A stretch of DNA of 26,349 nucleotides from Acrasis kona (taxonomy: Eukaryota; Heterolobosea; Eutetramitea; Acrasida; Acrasidae). Of the stretch, positions 1 to 8,032 are shown one piece after another. Both the position numbers and the translations under genes were made by a program. Each line of letters starts with the position of its first letter. Position 1 is the stretch's first letter. The DNA is taken from the NCBI GenBank assembly GCA_026419775.2, contig JAOPGA020001620.1, forward strand, positions 1 through 26,349. The letters are read 5' to 3'. The notes under the pieces are model-generated. The model was not told where the DNA came from, did no database searches, and worked only from the letters and a program-made list of their open reading frames with translations.

Positions 1-84
1 ACAAAAAATCTAATTACGCAGGACACAAATCAAAGGAATAATGGTAGGTTTTTAGATACAATCCTGGACAATGTAATCAGATAA
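1..84 (+). CDS. C-terminal end of an unidentified gene (partial)
   Basis: From the first base of the window a frame is open for 27 codons and ends at TAA (82-84). The peptide is polar and ordinary in composition (ending ILDNVIR) and fits the tail of a plus-strand protein whose body lies to the left. An AATAAA follows at 177-182, in the gap before the convergent gene at 232. I do not recognise the protein. The piece is short, so a chance open frame is possible. Confidence 0.35.
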   Translation, partial: TKNLITQDTNQRNNGRFLDTILDNVIR

Positions 85-231
85 TCACCTAGTAGCTGTT
101 AACAAGATGCAGTGGAAAGTTGAACAATTAATAGATCTTATTCTAAAAGCAACTTAAATTTGACTGACTGTTCAAAAATAAATGTGTTCTAGATATACAA
201 CATACGATAACGTTGAGTAACAAATATTAGT

Positions 232-972
232 TTATATGCGCTCAGACCTCAAATCTTGTAATTCTTTAAGAAGCCGATCCCTTTTTGCTTTCGCACTAAT
301 TAAAATTAATGTGTAAACTGTTGCTTGCTTTTTGTATTTTGCAACCTCTAGGGCTTGCATTTCGTTATGTTCTTCAATCTCTTCCTCTTGTTGTCTTATT
401 CTATTAAGCACGTTCCTTTTTTTTCTTGCGTTTGATAAAATGCGCTCTCTTCTCTCACTCATTCTAGATTTTTGTTGCGCAACAAATTCAATGTAGTCCT
501 CTGCATTCTCTAAATAATATGAATGTAACGATTCAATCATCTCGTTTTCTTCAGCAGTCATGAGCAATCGCTGCTTGTCATTTAATTGCTTAGTCCTCTT
601 TCTAGGCGGCTCTATTACCTTGCCAGTGACATTTTGATCAGTTAGTATACATTGTAATATCTCCTCTCTAACTTTATGACCCCTACGTGTTGAAAATTTA
701 TTGTGAGCTTGCGTTTTAATGGAGTTGATGTGTTGTTGGCAATATAGTTTTGTTCTCCCAATGAAGAAATGCTTAGTGCGACTACTCATTTCTAAAGCCT
801 CCCAGTTACCTTTATACTCAACGTAACTCTTGACAAGTGCCAACGACTCTTGTTTTGTGAATTTCTTATTGCCGCTTTTTGTAATTACTTGTTCTTCACT
901 TTGTGTATCGGACCCGCTACTATAATTTTCTTCAGAGTCATAGTTCCAGTTCTGTCCTTGTAAATTTTGCAT
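232..972 (-). CDS. Myb/SANT-like nuclear protein with C-terminal coiled coil
   Basis: The protein has 246 residues when started at the first ATG (972); the frame opens six codons earlier at a GTG, which is unlikely in a eukaryote. Residues about 35-100 look like a single Myb/SANT repeat: an FTKQES start, a spaced Trp in GNWEAL, and a helix IKTQAHNKF that recalls the SHAQKYF type of Myb. A basic stretch PPRKRTK could be a nuclear signal. The last third (about 145-245) is rich in Glu, Arg, Lys and Leu with heptad spacing and should be a coiled coil. It sits head-to-head with the gene starting at 1007, so the two probably share a promoter. DNA binding is inferred; no target or exact family is known. 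Confidence 0.6.
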   Translation of the reverse strand: MQNLQGQNWNYDSEENYSSGSDTQSEEQVITKSGNKKFTKQESLALVKSYVEYKGNWEALEMSSRTKHFFIGRTKLYCQQHINSIKTQAHNKFSTRRGHKVREEILQCILTDQNVTGKVIEPPRKRTKQLNDKQRLLMTAEENEMIESLHSYYLENAEDYIEFVAQQKSRMSERRERILSNARKKRNVLNRIRQQEEEIEEHNEMQALEVAKYKKQATVYTLILISAKAKRDRLLKELQDLRSERI

Positions 973-1006
973 TTTTTGTAATACATTCACAAGTCACACA
1001 TCTTTC
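973..1006. promoter_or_regulatory. 34-bp shared (bidirectional) promoter region
   Basis: Only 34 bp separate the two divergent start codons (972 minus, 1007 plus). Any 5' UTR and core promoter must therefore be shared or overlap the coding regions. The stretch is AT-rich with no clear TATA box. Shared control is inferred from spacing alone. Confidence 0.4.
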
Positions 1007-1840
1007 ATGAGCTCAACAAACCAAAAAGTAACACAAAAGAAATCTTTGTCAAAGAACCCAAAACCAAAAAGCACTTCAAATGTGGCACCAAAGAAAAAAG
1101 CACCTAATACATTCAGGTTGTCTTTGACTGCAGAGGAGTCGAAAGTTGTCTTCTGTGAATACAAAAAATCAGAAAAATGGGCAAAGGCTAAATCAAGTGA
1201 GGATGTAAAATACATTGCCGAAAAGATTGCAGAAGAACATGGTGTGGATATATCAACTGTGTTGAATAAGATAGGTAAGCATGTTAAAAATAGAGACAAG
1301 TCGGAAAAATATAGACAGCCTGAAGAAGTCCCAACAGGATCTATAGATGCAGATAGCAGCGAGGAAGTTGACGAGGAAGTTGGTGAGGGTGCTGAGAAAG
1401 AGGGACAAAAAGAGGATATTGAAGAAGAGCTTGCTGATGGAGCTACACAAGTAGAAGTAGCTGAAGAAAGTGAAGATGAGGTCCCAATTGAGAGTCCCGA
1501 ACAAGAAGAAGAGCGCCCTAAAAAGAAAAAGAAAGCAAATGAAGATGTTGTTATTGATGTCTCCCCTAAAAAAATAGATTGGAATGCAAAGGCTTTAGAG
1601 GAGAAGGCTAGTTTTTATAAATCAATGGCCGAGAGCAATGCTAAATCGGACGATTTGATGTTGAAGATTGCCAGTAGTTTTGTTGACAATTCTGATTCTT
1701 CAAAACAGAAGGAGCTTGAAGAGAAGGTCGATAACATTGCTACAGAGCTCTCGGATATCAAAAAAACTGTTTCTGAGTTAGCAAATATGAAGGGCAGTAT
1801 TGATGAGATTAAGGCCTTGCTACTGAATGGTTTCAAATAA
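1007..1840 (+). CDS. acidic/basic nuclear protein, Myb/SANT-like N-terminus, coiled-coil C-terminus
   Basis: A 277-residue protein starting at ATG 1007. The N-terminus is Lys/Pro-rich. Residues about 35-95 (from SLTAEES to HVKNRDKSEK) are helical with a central Trp and resemble a divergent SANT/trihelix fold. The middle (about 100-165) is strongly acidic. A basic cluster RPKKKKKAN near residue 170 looks like a nuclear localisation signal. The C-terminal 80 residues have Leu/Ile heptads and probably form a coiled coil. The start codon lies 34 bp from the opposite-strand ATG at 972, with the same order of parts (DNA-binding-like, basic, coiled coil), so the two could be partners or old paralogues, though their sequences barely align. 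AATAAA at 1836-1841 contains the TAA stop. Confidence 0.6.
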   Translation: MSSTNQKVTQKKSLSKNPKPKSTSNVAPKKKAPNTFRLSLTAEESKVVFCEYKKSEKWAKAKSSEDVKYIAEKIAEEHGVDISTVLNKIGKHVKNRDKSEKYRQPEEVPTGSIDADSSEEVDEEVGEGAEKEGQKEDIEEELADGATQVEVAEESEDEVPIESPEQEEERPKKKKKANEDVVIDVSPKKIDWNAKALEEKASFYKSMAESNAKSDDLMLKIASSFVDNSDSSKQKELEEKVDNIATELSDIKKTVSELANMKGSIDEIKALLLNGFK

Positions 1841-2011
1841 ATCATTATTTTACAAATGGATATTTTACAAAGAGAAAAGGAAAAGTCAATTCACATAAGC
1901 GTTCTTTTTAATTTTGCCAATTTTTCGACATTTTCATTTCGTATTTCAAGATGCCAATTCAATTGTAATTATCAGTTTTGTATAAATTGCCTATTATATC
2001 ATTTAATAAAA

Positions 2012-2728
2012 ATGAAGATAACACACATTGCAGCTTTTGTTTTGCTTCTTGCTGTTGCTCTTTGCCAGGGATGCACCGAAAAGCATACCATCAAGCACGG
2101 AGACTTTTGCCATACGATCGCCTCAGACAATAGAATCCCTGTTTCTAAACTTGTGGCACTTAACAAGAACCTTGATTGCGAAAAATTGAAGGTAGGAGAA
2201 GAATTATGTGTTGGAGTACCAAAACTCAATACTGATTCATTGAAGAATGTTGGTTCATTGATTTCAAACAACGACACCAAAATTATCGCATCCTACTATT
2301 GTTCATTGACCGACCCTGTACACTTGGGATATTGTGGTAATCCAGCGGCCGGTTGGGTGGCGGCATGTGGTATTTCTGTTGCTAAGCCTCCATGCGAAGG
2401 ATGTGGAATCACAGCATTCAATCCTGCTGCTTATAACCAAGACCAATCCCGTCACAACTGTCAATGGCAAGGAAAATCCTGCGGTCAATGTTGGAAGATC
2501 TCTGGTGCTGGAGGTTCTAAAAAAGTAATGGTCACAGATTGTTGTGCCGGATACCCAGGCACCTGCTCGTGCTTGGATTGTCCAACAGTACCTCTATGTG
2601 ATTGGTGCGCCACCGGTGATCACCTTCACTTTGATTTAGATTTGGATAGTTTTAACACAGTTTGTGGTCCATCTGGAGTGCAAAGAGGACATTGTGACAT
2701 CAACGAAGCTATTCACATTCCATGTTAA
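2012..2728 (+). CDS. secreted LysM + double-psi beta-barrel (RlpA/EG45/expansin-like) protein
   Basis: A 238-residue protein. The frame is open from 1856, but ATG 2012 is chosen because a classic signal peptide (about 1-20, ending ALCQG) begins there and a TATAAAT lies at 1981-1987. Residues about 24-68 form one LysM (HTIKHGDFCHTIA, the core KLVALNKNL, then LKVGEELCV), a fold that binds chitin or peptidoglycan-type glycans. Residues about 100-238 are Cys-rich with the order expected of a double-psi beta-barrel: CGNPAAG, GQCWKI, VTDCC and HFDLDLDSF, the last fitting the DxHFDL-type signature of plant EG45 and expansin domain-1 proteins. It is probably exported and acts on or binds bacterial or cyst-wall polysaccharide; enzymatic activity is not shown. 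AATAAA lies at 2740-2745, 11 nt after the stop. Confidence 0.8.
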   Translation: MKITHIAAFVLLLAVALCQGCTEKHTIKHGDFCHTIASDNRIPVSKLVALNKNLDCEKLKVGEELCVGVPKLNTDSLKNVGSLISNNDTKIIASYYCSLTDPVHLGYCGNPAAGWVAACGISVAKPPCEGCGITAFNPAAYNQDQSRHNCQWQGKSCGQCWKISGAGGSKKVMVTDCCAGYPGTCSCLDCPTVPLCDWCATGDHLHFDLDLDSFNTVCGPSGVQRGHCDINEAIHIPC

Positions 2729-2832
2729 CTTAACATTACAATAAAAGTGGGGAATTTTTGCAAACAAGAAGTTGAATGTTCTGGTAGTGGTCGATGTAAT
2801 GAGTCAATTAGAAGTGGTCATCAAAATTTTAT

Positions 2833-3117
2833 TCAAAATACAGATCCTTTGTCCATTAAGCCTTTGACAATCTCTGCCAATCCTCTTCCAGGACAAGGTG
2901 CACGAATACAGTTGATCACAGGTGGTCCAATAACATCTGTGGGCTTTACTGTAGTTGGACATGGTAGTTTGGTTGGTGGTCTGGGCCTAGTGAATGGTCT
3001 TGTGGTTGTTGGACACGGGAAATTATGTAGAATGCAGGGTGGTTCAATGGTCATCATTTGACAATTGGCAATTATTACAAGCAACGCTGTGACAAGTAAA
3101 ATTCTGAGTTGATGCAT
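2833..3117 (-). CDS. small secreted Pro/Thr/Cys-rich protein
   Basis: A 94-residue protein. The open frame reaches further upstream, but ATG 3117 is preferred because it starts a signal peptide (about 1-20, MHQLRILLVTALLV.., ending ANCQ). The mature part is low complexity with paired Thr-Pro and Arg-Pro runs and about five Cys residues (PPCIL, NFPCP, KLPCP, NCIRAPC). No family is recognised; it may be a wall or extracellular-matrix peptide. It is convergent with the LysM gene, whose stop lies 104 bp away. AATAAA overlaps the last base of its TGA stop (minus strand 2833-2828). It is short, so the call rests mainly on the signal peptide, Cys pattern and 3' signal. Confidence 0.6.
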   Translation of the reverse strand: MHQLRILLVTALLVIIANCQMMTIEPPCILHNFPCPTTTRPFTRPRPPTKLPCPTTVKPTDVIGPPVINCIRAPCPGRGLAEIVKGLMDKGSVF

Positions 3118-3424
3118 TTTATTGTTTATATGATTGCTATAACTAGTTGGGTCGTTGCTTTTATTATGACGAACCGTTTCAAGCCAAGAGTTTTGTTGGT
3201 GTTCTGTCAGATTGTTTCTGTCAAAACTGTGCGATGTTGTAATGAAGATATCACATAGTATTACAGTAACATAATTGATCGAAATTTTGAATAAAAGCAA
3301 TTTTATCAAAACTCATAACTCGATTTAAAGTACATCAAAATTTCTCACCTAGATTTCCGGTAGAATGCGGGTCGATAAGTTCAAGACCTGCTTCGATCTC
3401 GTTTTATCATACTACTCTCGCATT
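3118..3424. other. intergenic, no gene seen
   Basis: About 300 bp between a gene start (3117) and the 3' end of the receptor gene (3425), both minus-strand. It must hold the promoter of the small secreted protein. A frame is open on the minus strand for much of it but lacks coding character. There is no RNA gene or clear repeat. Confidence 0.5.
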
Positions 3425-4777
3425 CTAGACGATGCCAGCCGCTTCCTCTAATTTGACCTCATCTTTCTTCACTTTGTACTCTTTTGTGTCCATGAATCTA
3501 TTAACGTGCGTCGTCAAATCAAACTCACATAGCATCTTGGCCTCCTTGAACAATCCAACCAAGTCTGGCCTTTCTATTTCTGTTTCTTCCATCTCCACGG
3601 CAAATGCCAAATCAATCGCTGTGGGAGTTCCAACGGCAGGTGTTGTTGGGTCCATACTTGGTGTCTTATATTTCCTTAACACGCGTCGCACGCTGCGTAT
3701 AACGCTTGTGTTGATATTTAACTCCATTGGTGAGTTCTTCTCTAGGTACCTCTTGTACATGTGTAACGCCACGTGAAAGCGAACATGAGAACTTTCAATC
3801 TTGTCGTAGCTTTTACAATCCTCGTAGAAAAAAACAAGCTCAGGAACAAAAGATTCAATCAAAAAGGATTTGAAGGCCTCCTTCAGATTTTGGTCCTTCA
3901 TGATGAGTTCCAACGTCGATATTGCGGCCTCTTTGTGGGAATTATTCCGTTGGAAACTTAATAAGATTGGTATCCAAACACATAGCACATCATTTGCAAT
4001 GATGCCTGGAATGATAACGTACGCGTATGTCACGTACAGGTCGGCAATTATCAACGCTTCGGAAGTATCTCGAATTTGACCGAAAATGACAAGCAGGGCT
4101 ATAGTAGCCGAGAGTATAATCATGGACAACAACAGTTCTATTTTGATGAAAAAACGATCCTTAGTGTTCTTGTTAATGAACATGTACAAAAGTGCGAGTG
4201 AGCAAGGAAGCACATAACAAACAGCCTGAACAATGATGAGTACGGTGTTCAATATACCATAAGAGCACCTTCCCATCAAATCAGTTTTATTGCCGTAGTG
4301 CATGTATAATAGAACAGAGCCATATACAACGGCATGAACTATAATCATGATTGTTACTACCAAAAGTGCGGCTTTGAACGAAACTACCGCTTTTATGATT
4401 TTCAACTTGTTCTCTGCCTCCACCCCTAATCCTTTTATACGGGAAATCATACACACTGCAATGTACGTTGTGGACCTCCATAAAAGAGGAAAGAACACCA
4501 TCGGTATAGGCACGTAAAACGAAAATATAAATAAGAAACATGGGTATTCATGTCTCCCCACACTAATTCTTGTGAATGTGAGTGTTACAATGGCCTCGCC
4601 AAGCATTGTTAGTATCATTAACGCAGGGAATCTTGATCTGATTGGTTGATGCCTTCTTCTCAATATGATTATTAACGATGCTACAATCTGCAATATTGGG
4701 ATTCCAATCATTGAAACATACGAAAGAACTTTGTTCGATATAAAATCCTCAACATGTGTTGTGTTCGTTGCGTTCAT
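3425..4777 (-). CDS. seven-transmembrane receptor fused to RGS domain
   Basis: A 450-residue protein. The N-terminus carries two N-glycosylation sequons (NATNTT) and no signal peptide. Seven hydrophobic segments lie roughly at 19-40, 50-70, 80-108, 132-158, 172-202, 212-235 and 247-275. From about 286 the cytoplasmic tail is an RGS domain: LKEAFKSFLIES.., PELVFFYEDCKSY, MYKRYLEKNSPMELNI, and a final FDLTTHVNRFMDTKEY. A Thr/Pro-rich insert of about 30 residues (372-403) interrupts the domain before its last helices. RGS domains speed GTP hydrolysis by G-alpha; fused to a 7TM body, as in plant RGS1 and many protist proteins, the product should couple an external cue to switching off G-alpha at the plasma membrane. 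The ligand is unknown. One exon; TAG stop with no AATAAA overlap. Confidence 0.9.
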   Translation of the reverse strand: MNATNTTHVEDFISNKVLSYVSMIGIPILQIVASLIIILRRRHQPIRSRFPALMILTMLGEAIVTLTFTRISVGRHEYPCFLFIFSFYVPIPMVFFPLLWRSTTYIAVCMISRIKGLGVEAENKLKIIKAVVSFKAALLVVTIMIIVHAVVYGSVLLYMHYGNKTDLMGRCSYGILNTVLIIVQAVCYVLPCSLALLYMFINKNTKDRFFIKIELLLSMIILSATIALLVIFGQIRDTSEALIIADLYVTYAYVIIPGIIANDVLCVWIPILLSFQRNNSHKEAAISTLELIMKDQNLKEAFKSFLIESFVPELVFFYEDCKSYDKIESSHVRFHVALHMYKRYLEKNSPMELNINTSVIRSVRRVLRKYKTPSMDPTTPAVGTPTAIDLAFAVEMEETEIERPDLVGLFKEAKMLCEFDLTTHVNRFMDTKEYKVKKDEVKLEEAAGIV

Positions 4778-4920
4778 GCTGAATTTTCAGAGTGACAGAC
4801 AGGTCTGCTAAAAAGGCAGGTGTCCGATTACAATAATCAAGATTTGATTTTGATATCAATAAAGATGCATCCTTTCCTTTTATTTAGATACATGTTTACT
4901 TTATTTTTGCCGACACTCTT

Positions 4921-5130
4921 ATGCTGTCTCACACGTGGTTTGTGTTCATCTTGGTCGCTCTTCTTCCTGTGTGGGCTCAGCTTGCAAAGAATTTAGATTG
5001 TGTCATAAGAGTCTGGAGCAAAAAGATTCAGATTGATGATTGTGACCTGCTCCGGAGATGTGATTTGATGTCTTGTATAAACCTGATTCTGCTGATATGC
5101 TCTGCTGTCATCTATTCAGCACATAACTAA
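4921..5130 (+). CDS. possible small secreted/membrane peptide
   Basis: A 69-residue ORF with an ATG start. Residues 1-20 (MLSHTWFVFILVALL.., then VWAQ) look like a signal peptide; four Cys residues follow in the middle, and a hydrophobic C-terminal stretch holds a fifth. No homologue is recognised, no poly(A) signal follows, and it could be a chance ORF or one exon of a larger gene. It is divergent from the 7TM-RGS gene, with 143 bp between start codons. Confidence 0.3.
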   Translation: MLSHTWFVFILVALLPVWAQLAKNLDCVIRVWSKKIQIDDCDLLRRCDLMSCINLILLICSAVIYSAHN

Positions 5131-5515
5131 TACCGCTTGATTAATGAGTACTCTAGTTAGTTTTTTCTCTGTCTCCCATTAAGTTGGATTCTGTGCACCC
5201 CTTGTGGTATCGGTAAACTGCTGCCTTACTTTCATACTGCTCCCTTATGTACCTCTCAAGATTAGGATTCATAGTACCTTTTGTGGGTGTTTGTAATTTT
5301 CTAAAGTGTTCATTTGCTTTTTAACTCATACATCCGCAGCTGCGGATTCGGATTTTCGCAGAAACAGGCTCGCCGCACGCAGCGCAACTGAAAAAAACGT
5401 TTTGGTTCTCTTGTGAACCCAACCAACTTTTATTTTCGCGTAAATTGGCCAGATGATCAGTTATTAACAGACTCGATGACAAATAACGAAAATAAGTTTA
5501 TTAAGGAATGACTTC
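5131..5515. other. intergenic region with a 16-bp palindrome
   Basis: 385 bp with no convincing ORF on either strand. It holds a perfect 16-bp palindrome (5332-5347) and, 55 bp on, a small hairpin with arms GGTTC and GAACC (5403-5418). The minus-strand AATAAA of the GH130-like gene lies at 5502-5497. Confidence 0.5.
5332..5347. repeat. perfect 16-bp palindrome with central CAGCTG
   Basis: ATCCGCAGCTGCGGAT reads the same on both strands and is much more GC-rich than its surroundings. It could be a dimeric factor site (the centre is a CAGCTG E-box) or a small hairpin. Confidence 0.5.
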
Positions 5516-6687
5516 TTAATTGACGACCAAGTGGAACGCACCAGTGAAGCTGTCACATCCTTGATAAATAACGACAAACTCGTTACTGGAGACTTGAACC
5601 CAACCTTCGATGAACACAACAAGAGGTGTCAGACCAATGTCCTTCCACTTTCCAGAGGTATTGTCGCATCTCTCCCAATCCAACACTGGCGAAAATACGG
5701 GCTCATCAGATCTCTCCAAAACTTTAGTGGGGTCGTTCTTATCAAGGATCGCATATCCGACTTAAATTTGTTAACTAAATAAAAAATGAATGCAACATAC
5801 CATTGTACTCAATGTCCCAGCCTGGCTTAGGATTTGGTGTACTCACACTTCTACCTGAATTGTACAAGAATAAATAATTTCCGTCCTTGAGCTTCGCGGG
5901 TGGGGGACCACTCTCAACTAGAGAGCTATCAAATTTATCTTTGCTAATAGAATTAGTTACACGACTGAGAAAAGGTATCATACCGTGTTTGTAGCAAATG
6001 CTTGTTTAAATTAGTGTACTTTAGCAAGTCACTAGTTGTAGCCACATCGATGCTGTTGTCTCCCCAGAACAAATATTTGGTCGTAGCGTTGAAGTCCAAC
6101 AATGCTCCACTCTTCGACCAAGAGACTTCGGGTAGGATCAATCCCTGTAACTTCCAGTTGGCTTTCTTTGTTACGTCGTCCTTGACATTGCAGGTGGCGA
6201 GGGCTAATCTGGACGCCAAACGACCGTCTATGGTACCAAGGGCAGAGTAATACATGTAGTACGTATCCCCAACTGTGGCGATCCTAGGGTCCTCGCATCC
6301 ATAGCCTTGATAGGGTGCATCTTTGGGATCGATGATTACATCTTTTGAACTAATGTAGTTAAAAGTAGTGTGATTCTTCTGCGATGCAATGGCAATATAT
6401 GAAGGCCCAACTTATCCGTGCTTTAGAAAATATAAAAAGCTAGAGTTACCATTGTAGATGTCTTTTGGTTTGTCAACAAGGTTCTGGACACGAACGGCCA
6501 GGTATACCTTTTTATCGGGTGTGAGAAGTACAGCTGAATTGTAGTTGTATAAATACTCACTATCACCCTTAAAGTAGTTAATTAAGGGCTCCTGCGATAG
6601 CCTCTCCGCCTTAAGGTTATAAACCTTTGAGAAAACAGGGCTGCAAAATATGGCGATGATCGCGATGAGATATGTTGTCCTGATCAT
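5516..6687 (-). CDS. secreted GH130-like glycosidase/phosphorylase, four exons
   Basis: Exons (minus): 6687-6450, 6410-5984, 5943-5801, 5760-5516. They join in frame through three GT..AG introns of 39, 40 and 40 nt to give 350 residues. Residues 1-20 are a signal peptide (IAIFCSPVFS end). The rest matches the five-bladed propeller of family GH130: GCEDPRI at 117-123 followed by YYMYYSA, a WSKSGAL at 177-183, GPPPAKLKDGNYLFLYNSG at 234-252, and a last blade with KVLERSDEPVFSP. GH130 enzymes phosphorolyse or hydrolyse beta-mannosides, so it probably digests mannan or N-glycan-type sugars outside the cell or in a digestive vacuole; the exact reaction cannot be read. The family is mostly bacterial, but the introns make this a resident nuclear gene. 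AATAAA follows 13 nt after the stop. Confidence 0.85.
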
Positions 6688-6844
6688 TTTATCAACAATA
6701 AATCAGAACTCGATCAACCCAACCAAATGATTTAAAGTAGGATACATTTTTAATAATTGCCTCCTCGATCTCGATTGACAAATTGATAATGAAGCAAATC
6801 TTCATTCAAAAAATGTAACGGTTCGTATTCAAATTGATCAAAAG

Positions 6845-6927
6845 TGGTTGAGATGGGGATCGAACCCAGGACCGCCGGCTTATTAGACCGGTGCTCTATA
6901 TTGTGTAACCGACTGAGCTACTCAACC
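6845..6927 (-). tRNA. tRNA-Ile(AAT), copy 1, with 9-nt D-loop insert
   Basis: 83 nt, with a fully paired 7-bp acceptor stem (GGTTGAG/CTCAACC), D-stem GCTC/GAGC, anticodon loop CTAATAA (anticodon AAT), T-loop TTCGATC and discriminator A. CCA is not encoded. A TTTT terminator follows at once. The D-loop is 18 nt: a normal AGTCGGTTA plus nine extra bases (CACAATATA). The A box (to GG) and B box are intact. No intron lies at the usual 37/38 site. The body is identical to the copies at 7387 and 17607. Confidence 0.92.
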
Positions 6928-7386
6928 ATATATTTAATTTTAAATGTTAATATTTATCATAATTATTTGTTTTCGGTTTTCTTTACTTTTTAAACACATT
7001 CGAACCATTATAGCCATTGTACTTCTCAAATATGTATTATGATTGAAGAGAATAGCTTGAAAAATGAATTAATTTATGCATTGATTAAAATAGTTCTATT
7101 GATATAGTCATCTTGACTTTGAGGTTGTTTGGCAATGGTATTAATGTTATCTTAAGCAGGCGCAAACACGAAACCTAGCTAGCATTATTTTTTCTTTTTT
7201 TGGTTATTAACTGCCCCTTTGTATGTACTGGAGTCAACACCATGCTCACACTCATCAACAGCCGCTTTTCTTAAAGAGAAGGGCTCTAGCATGTGCACAC
7301 GAGGATAAACCTAAACAAATGGGGCGTATAAAATGGATTACACTACTTCAGTAAATCGGATCATATAATAACTGCTAATTTTCGAC
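6928..7386. other. spacer between the inverted tRNA-Ile genes, no gene seen
   Basis: 459 bp, AT-rich, between the 5' ends of two divergently transcribed tRNA-Ile genes. There are no ORFs of note. The flanking 83-bp inverted repeat is explained by the tRNAs themselves and does not extend into this spacer. Confidence 0.6.
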
Positions 7387-7469
7387 GGTTGAGTAGCTCA
7401 GTCGGTTACACTATATAGAGCACCGGTCTAATAAGCCGGCGGTCCTGGGTTCGATCCCCATCTCAACCA
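7387..7469 (+). tRNA. tRNA-Ile(AAT), copy 2, with 9-nt D-loop insert
   Basis: Identical to the copy at 6845-6927 except for one base inside the nine-base D-loop insert (CACTATATA here). It lies on the opposite strand, so the two form an inverted pair 459 bp apart, with their 5' ends facing each other. TTTTT follows just after the discriminator base. Confidence 0.92.
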
Positions 7470-8032
7470 TTTTTATGCATAACTATCTGAAACATGTGCT
7501 GCAATGTCTTTGACCTATCTTATCTTGGTTTTGTCGAAAAATCTTGCTGGATATCTGTCAATACTTACAATTACCACAATCTCTCAAATAAATTTTTTTA
7601 ACAAACATCAAGGTAAAATCTAACAAACAAATATCATGGAATGAGGTTAGCCGCTCATTTGTAACAAGTAGGTTGCTTGCATACAGGTTTGAATGTCATC
7701 TGGTGGTTTGTGTCTCTCATATCAATACTGTGTTGATGTTCTGTCCTCTGCCAAATGTGGTGTCAACATGGCGTGCGTATCGCAAGGTATGTAAACCAGG
7801 TTGTTGAAAACTGTGGGAATGCGTGAGGTGGGTCACCAAGCAACGAACACACAGTGCACTATTACTGCGAGGATAGCAGAACTGAGCATGAGATATGGGT
7901 ACCTTGTCATCTGGTGGTGGACATTCCTTTTTCATGTTTATATTGTAGGGGAATCAATATCACTTTCAAGATTAGTGATAATCTTCACAATCGAGTAACT
8001 CAATAAATCAATGAATGTAATAAACATTTATG
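7470..8032. other. no well-supported gene; possible small spliced plus-strand gene
   Basis: About 560 bp. ATG 7768 could be spliced by a 54-nt GTATGT..AAG intron (7787-7840) to an open frame ending TAA 7998, with AATAAA just after and 34 bp before the convergent PP4 stop. The product (about 58 residues) has one hydrophobic patch and no known family. A 72-residue minus-strand ORF (7717-7935) overlaps it. The 14-mer TGTCATCTGGTGGT occurs twice, near 7692 and 7905. None of this is firm. Confidence 0.25.

Noticed and set aside
1856-2011. N-terminal extension of the LysM protein by 52 codons
   Set aside because: The extension lacks coding character and would bury a perfect signal peptide; a TATA-like box lies inside it. 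ATG 2012 fits better.
2747-3061. 104-codon plus-strand ORF
   Set aside because: It is the shadow of the Pro/Thr-rich secreted gene on the opposite strand and has Gly/Val bias from repeat complement.
5516-6687. Bacterial contamination as the source of the GH130-like gene
   Set aside because: Three in-frame GT..AG introns of host size and eukaryotic neighbours on both sides show it is resident.
7717-7935. 72-codon minus-strand ORF
   Set aside because: No family, no poly(A) signal, and it competes with an equally weak plus-strand model.
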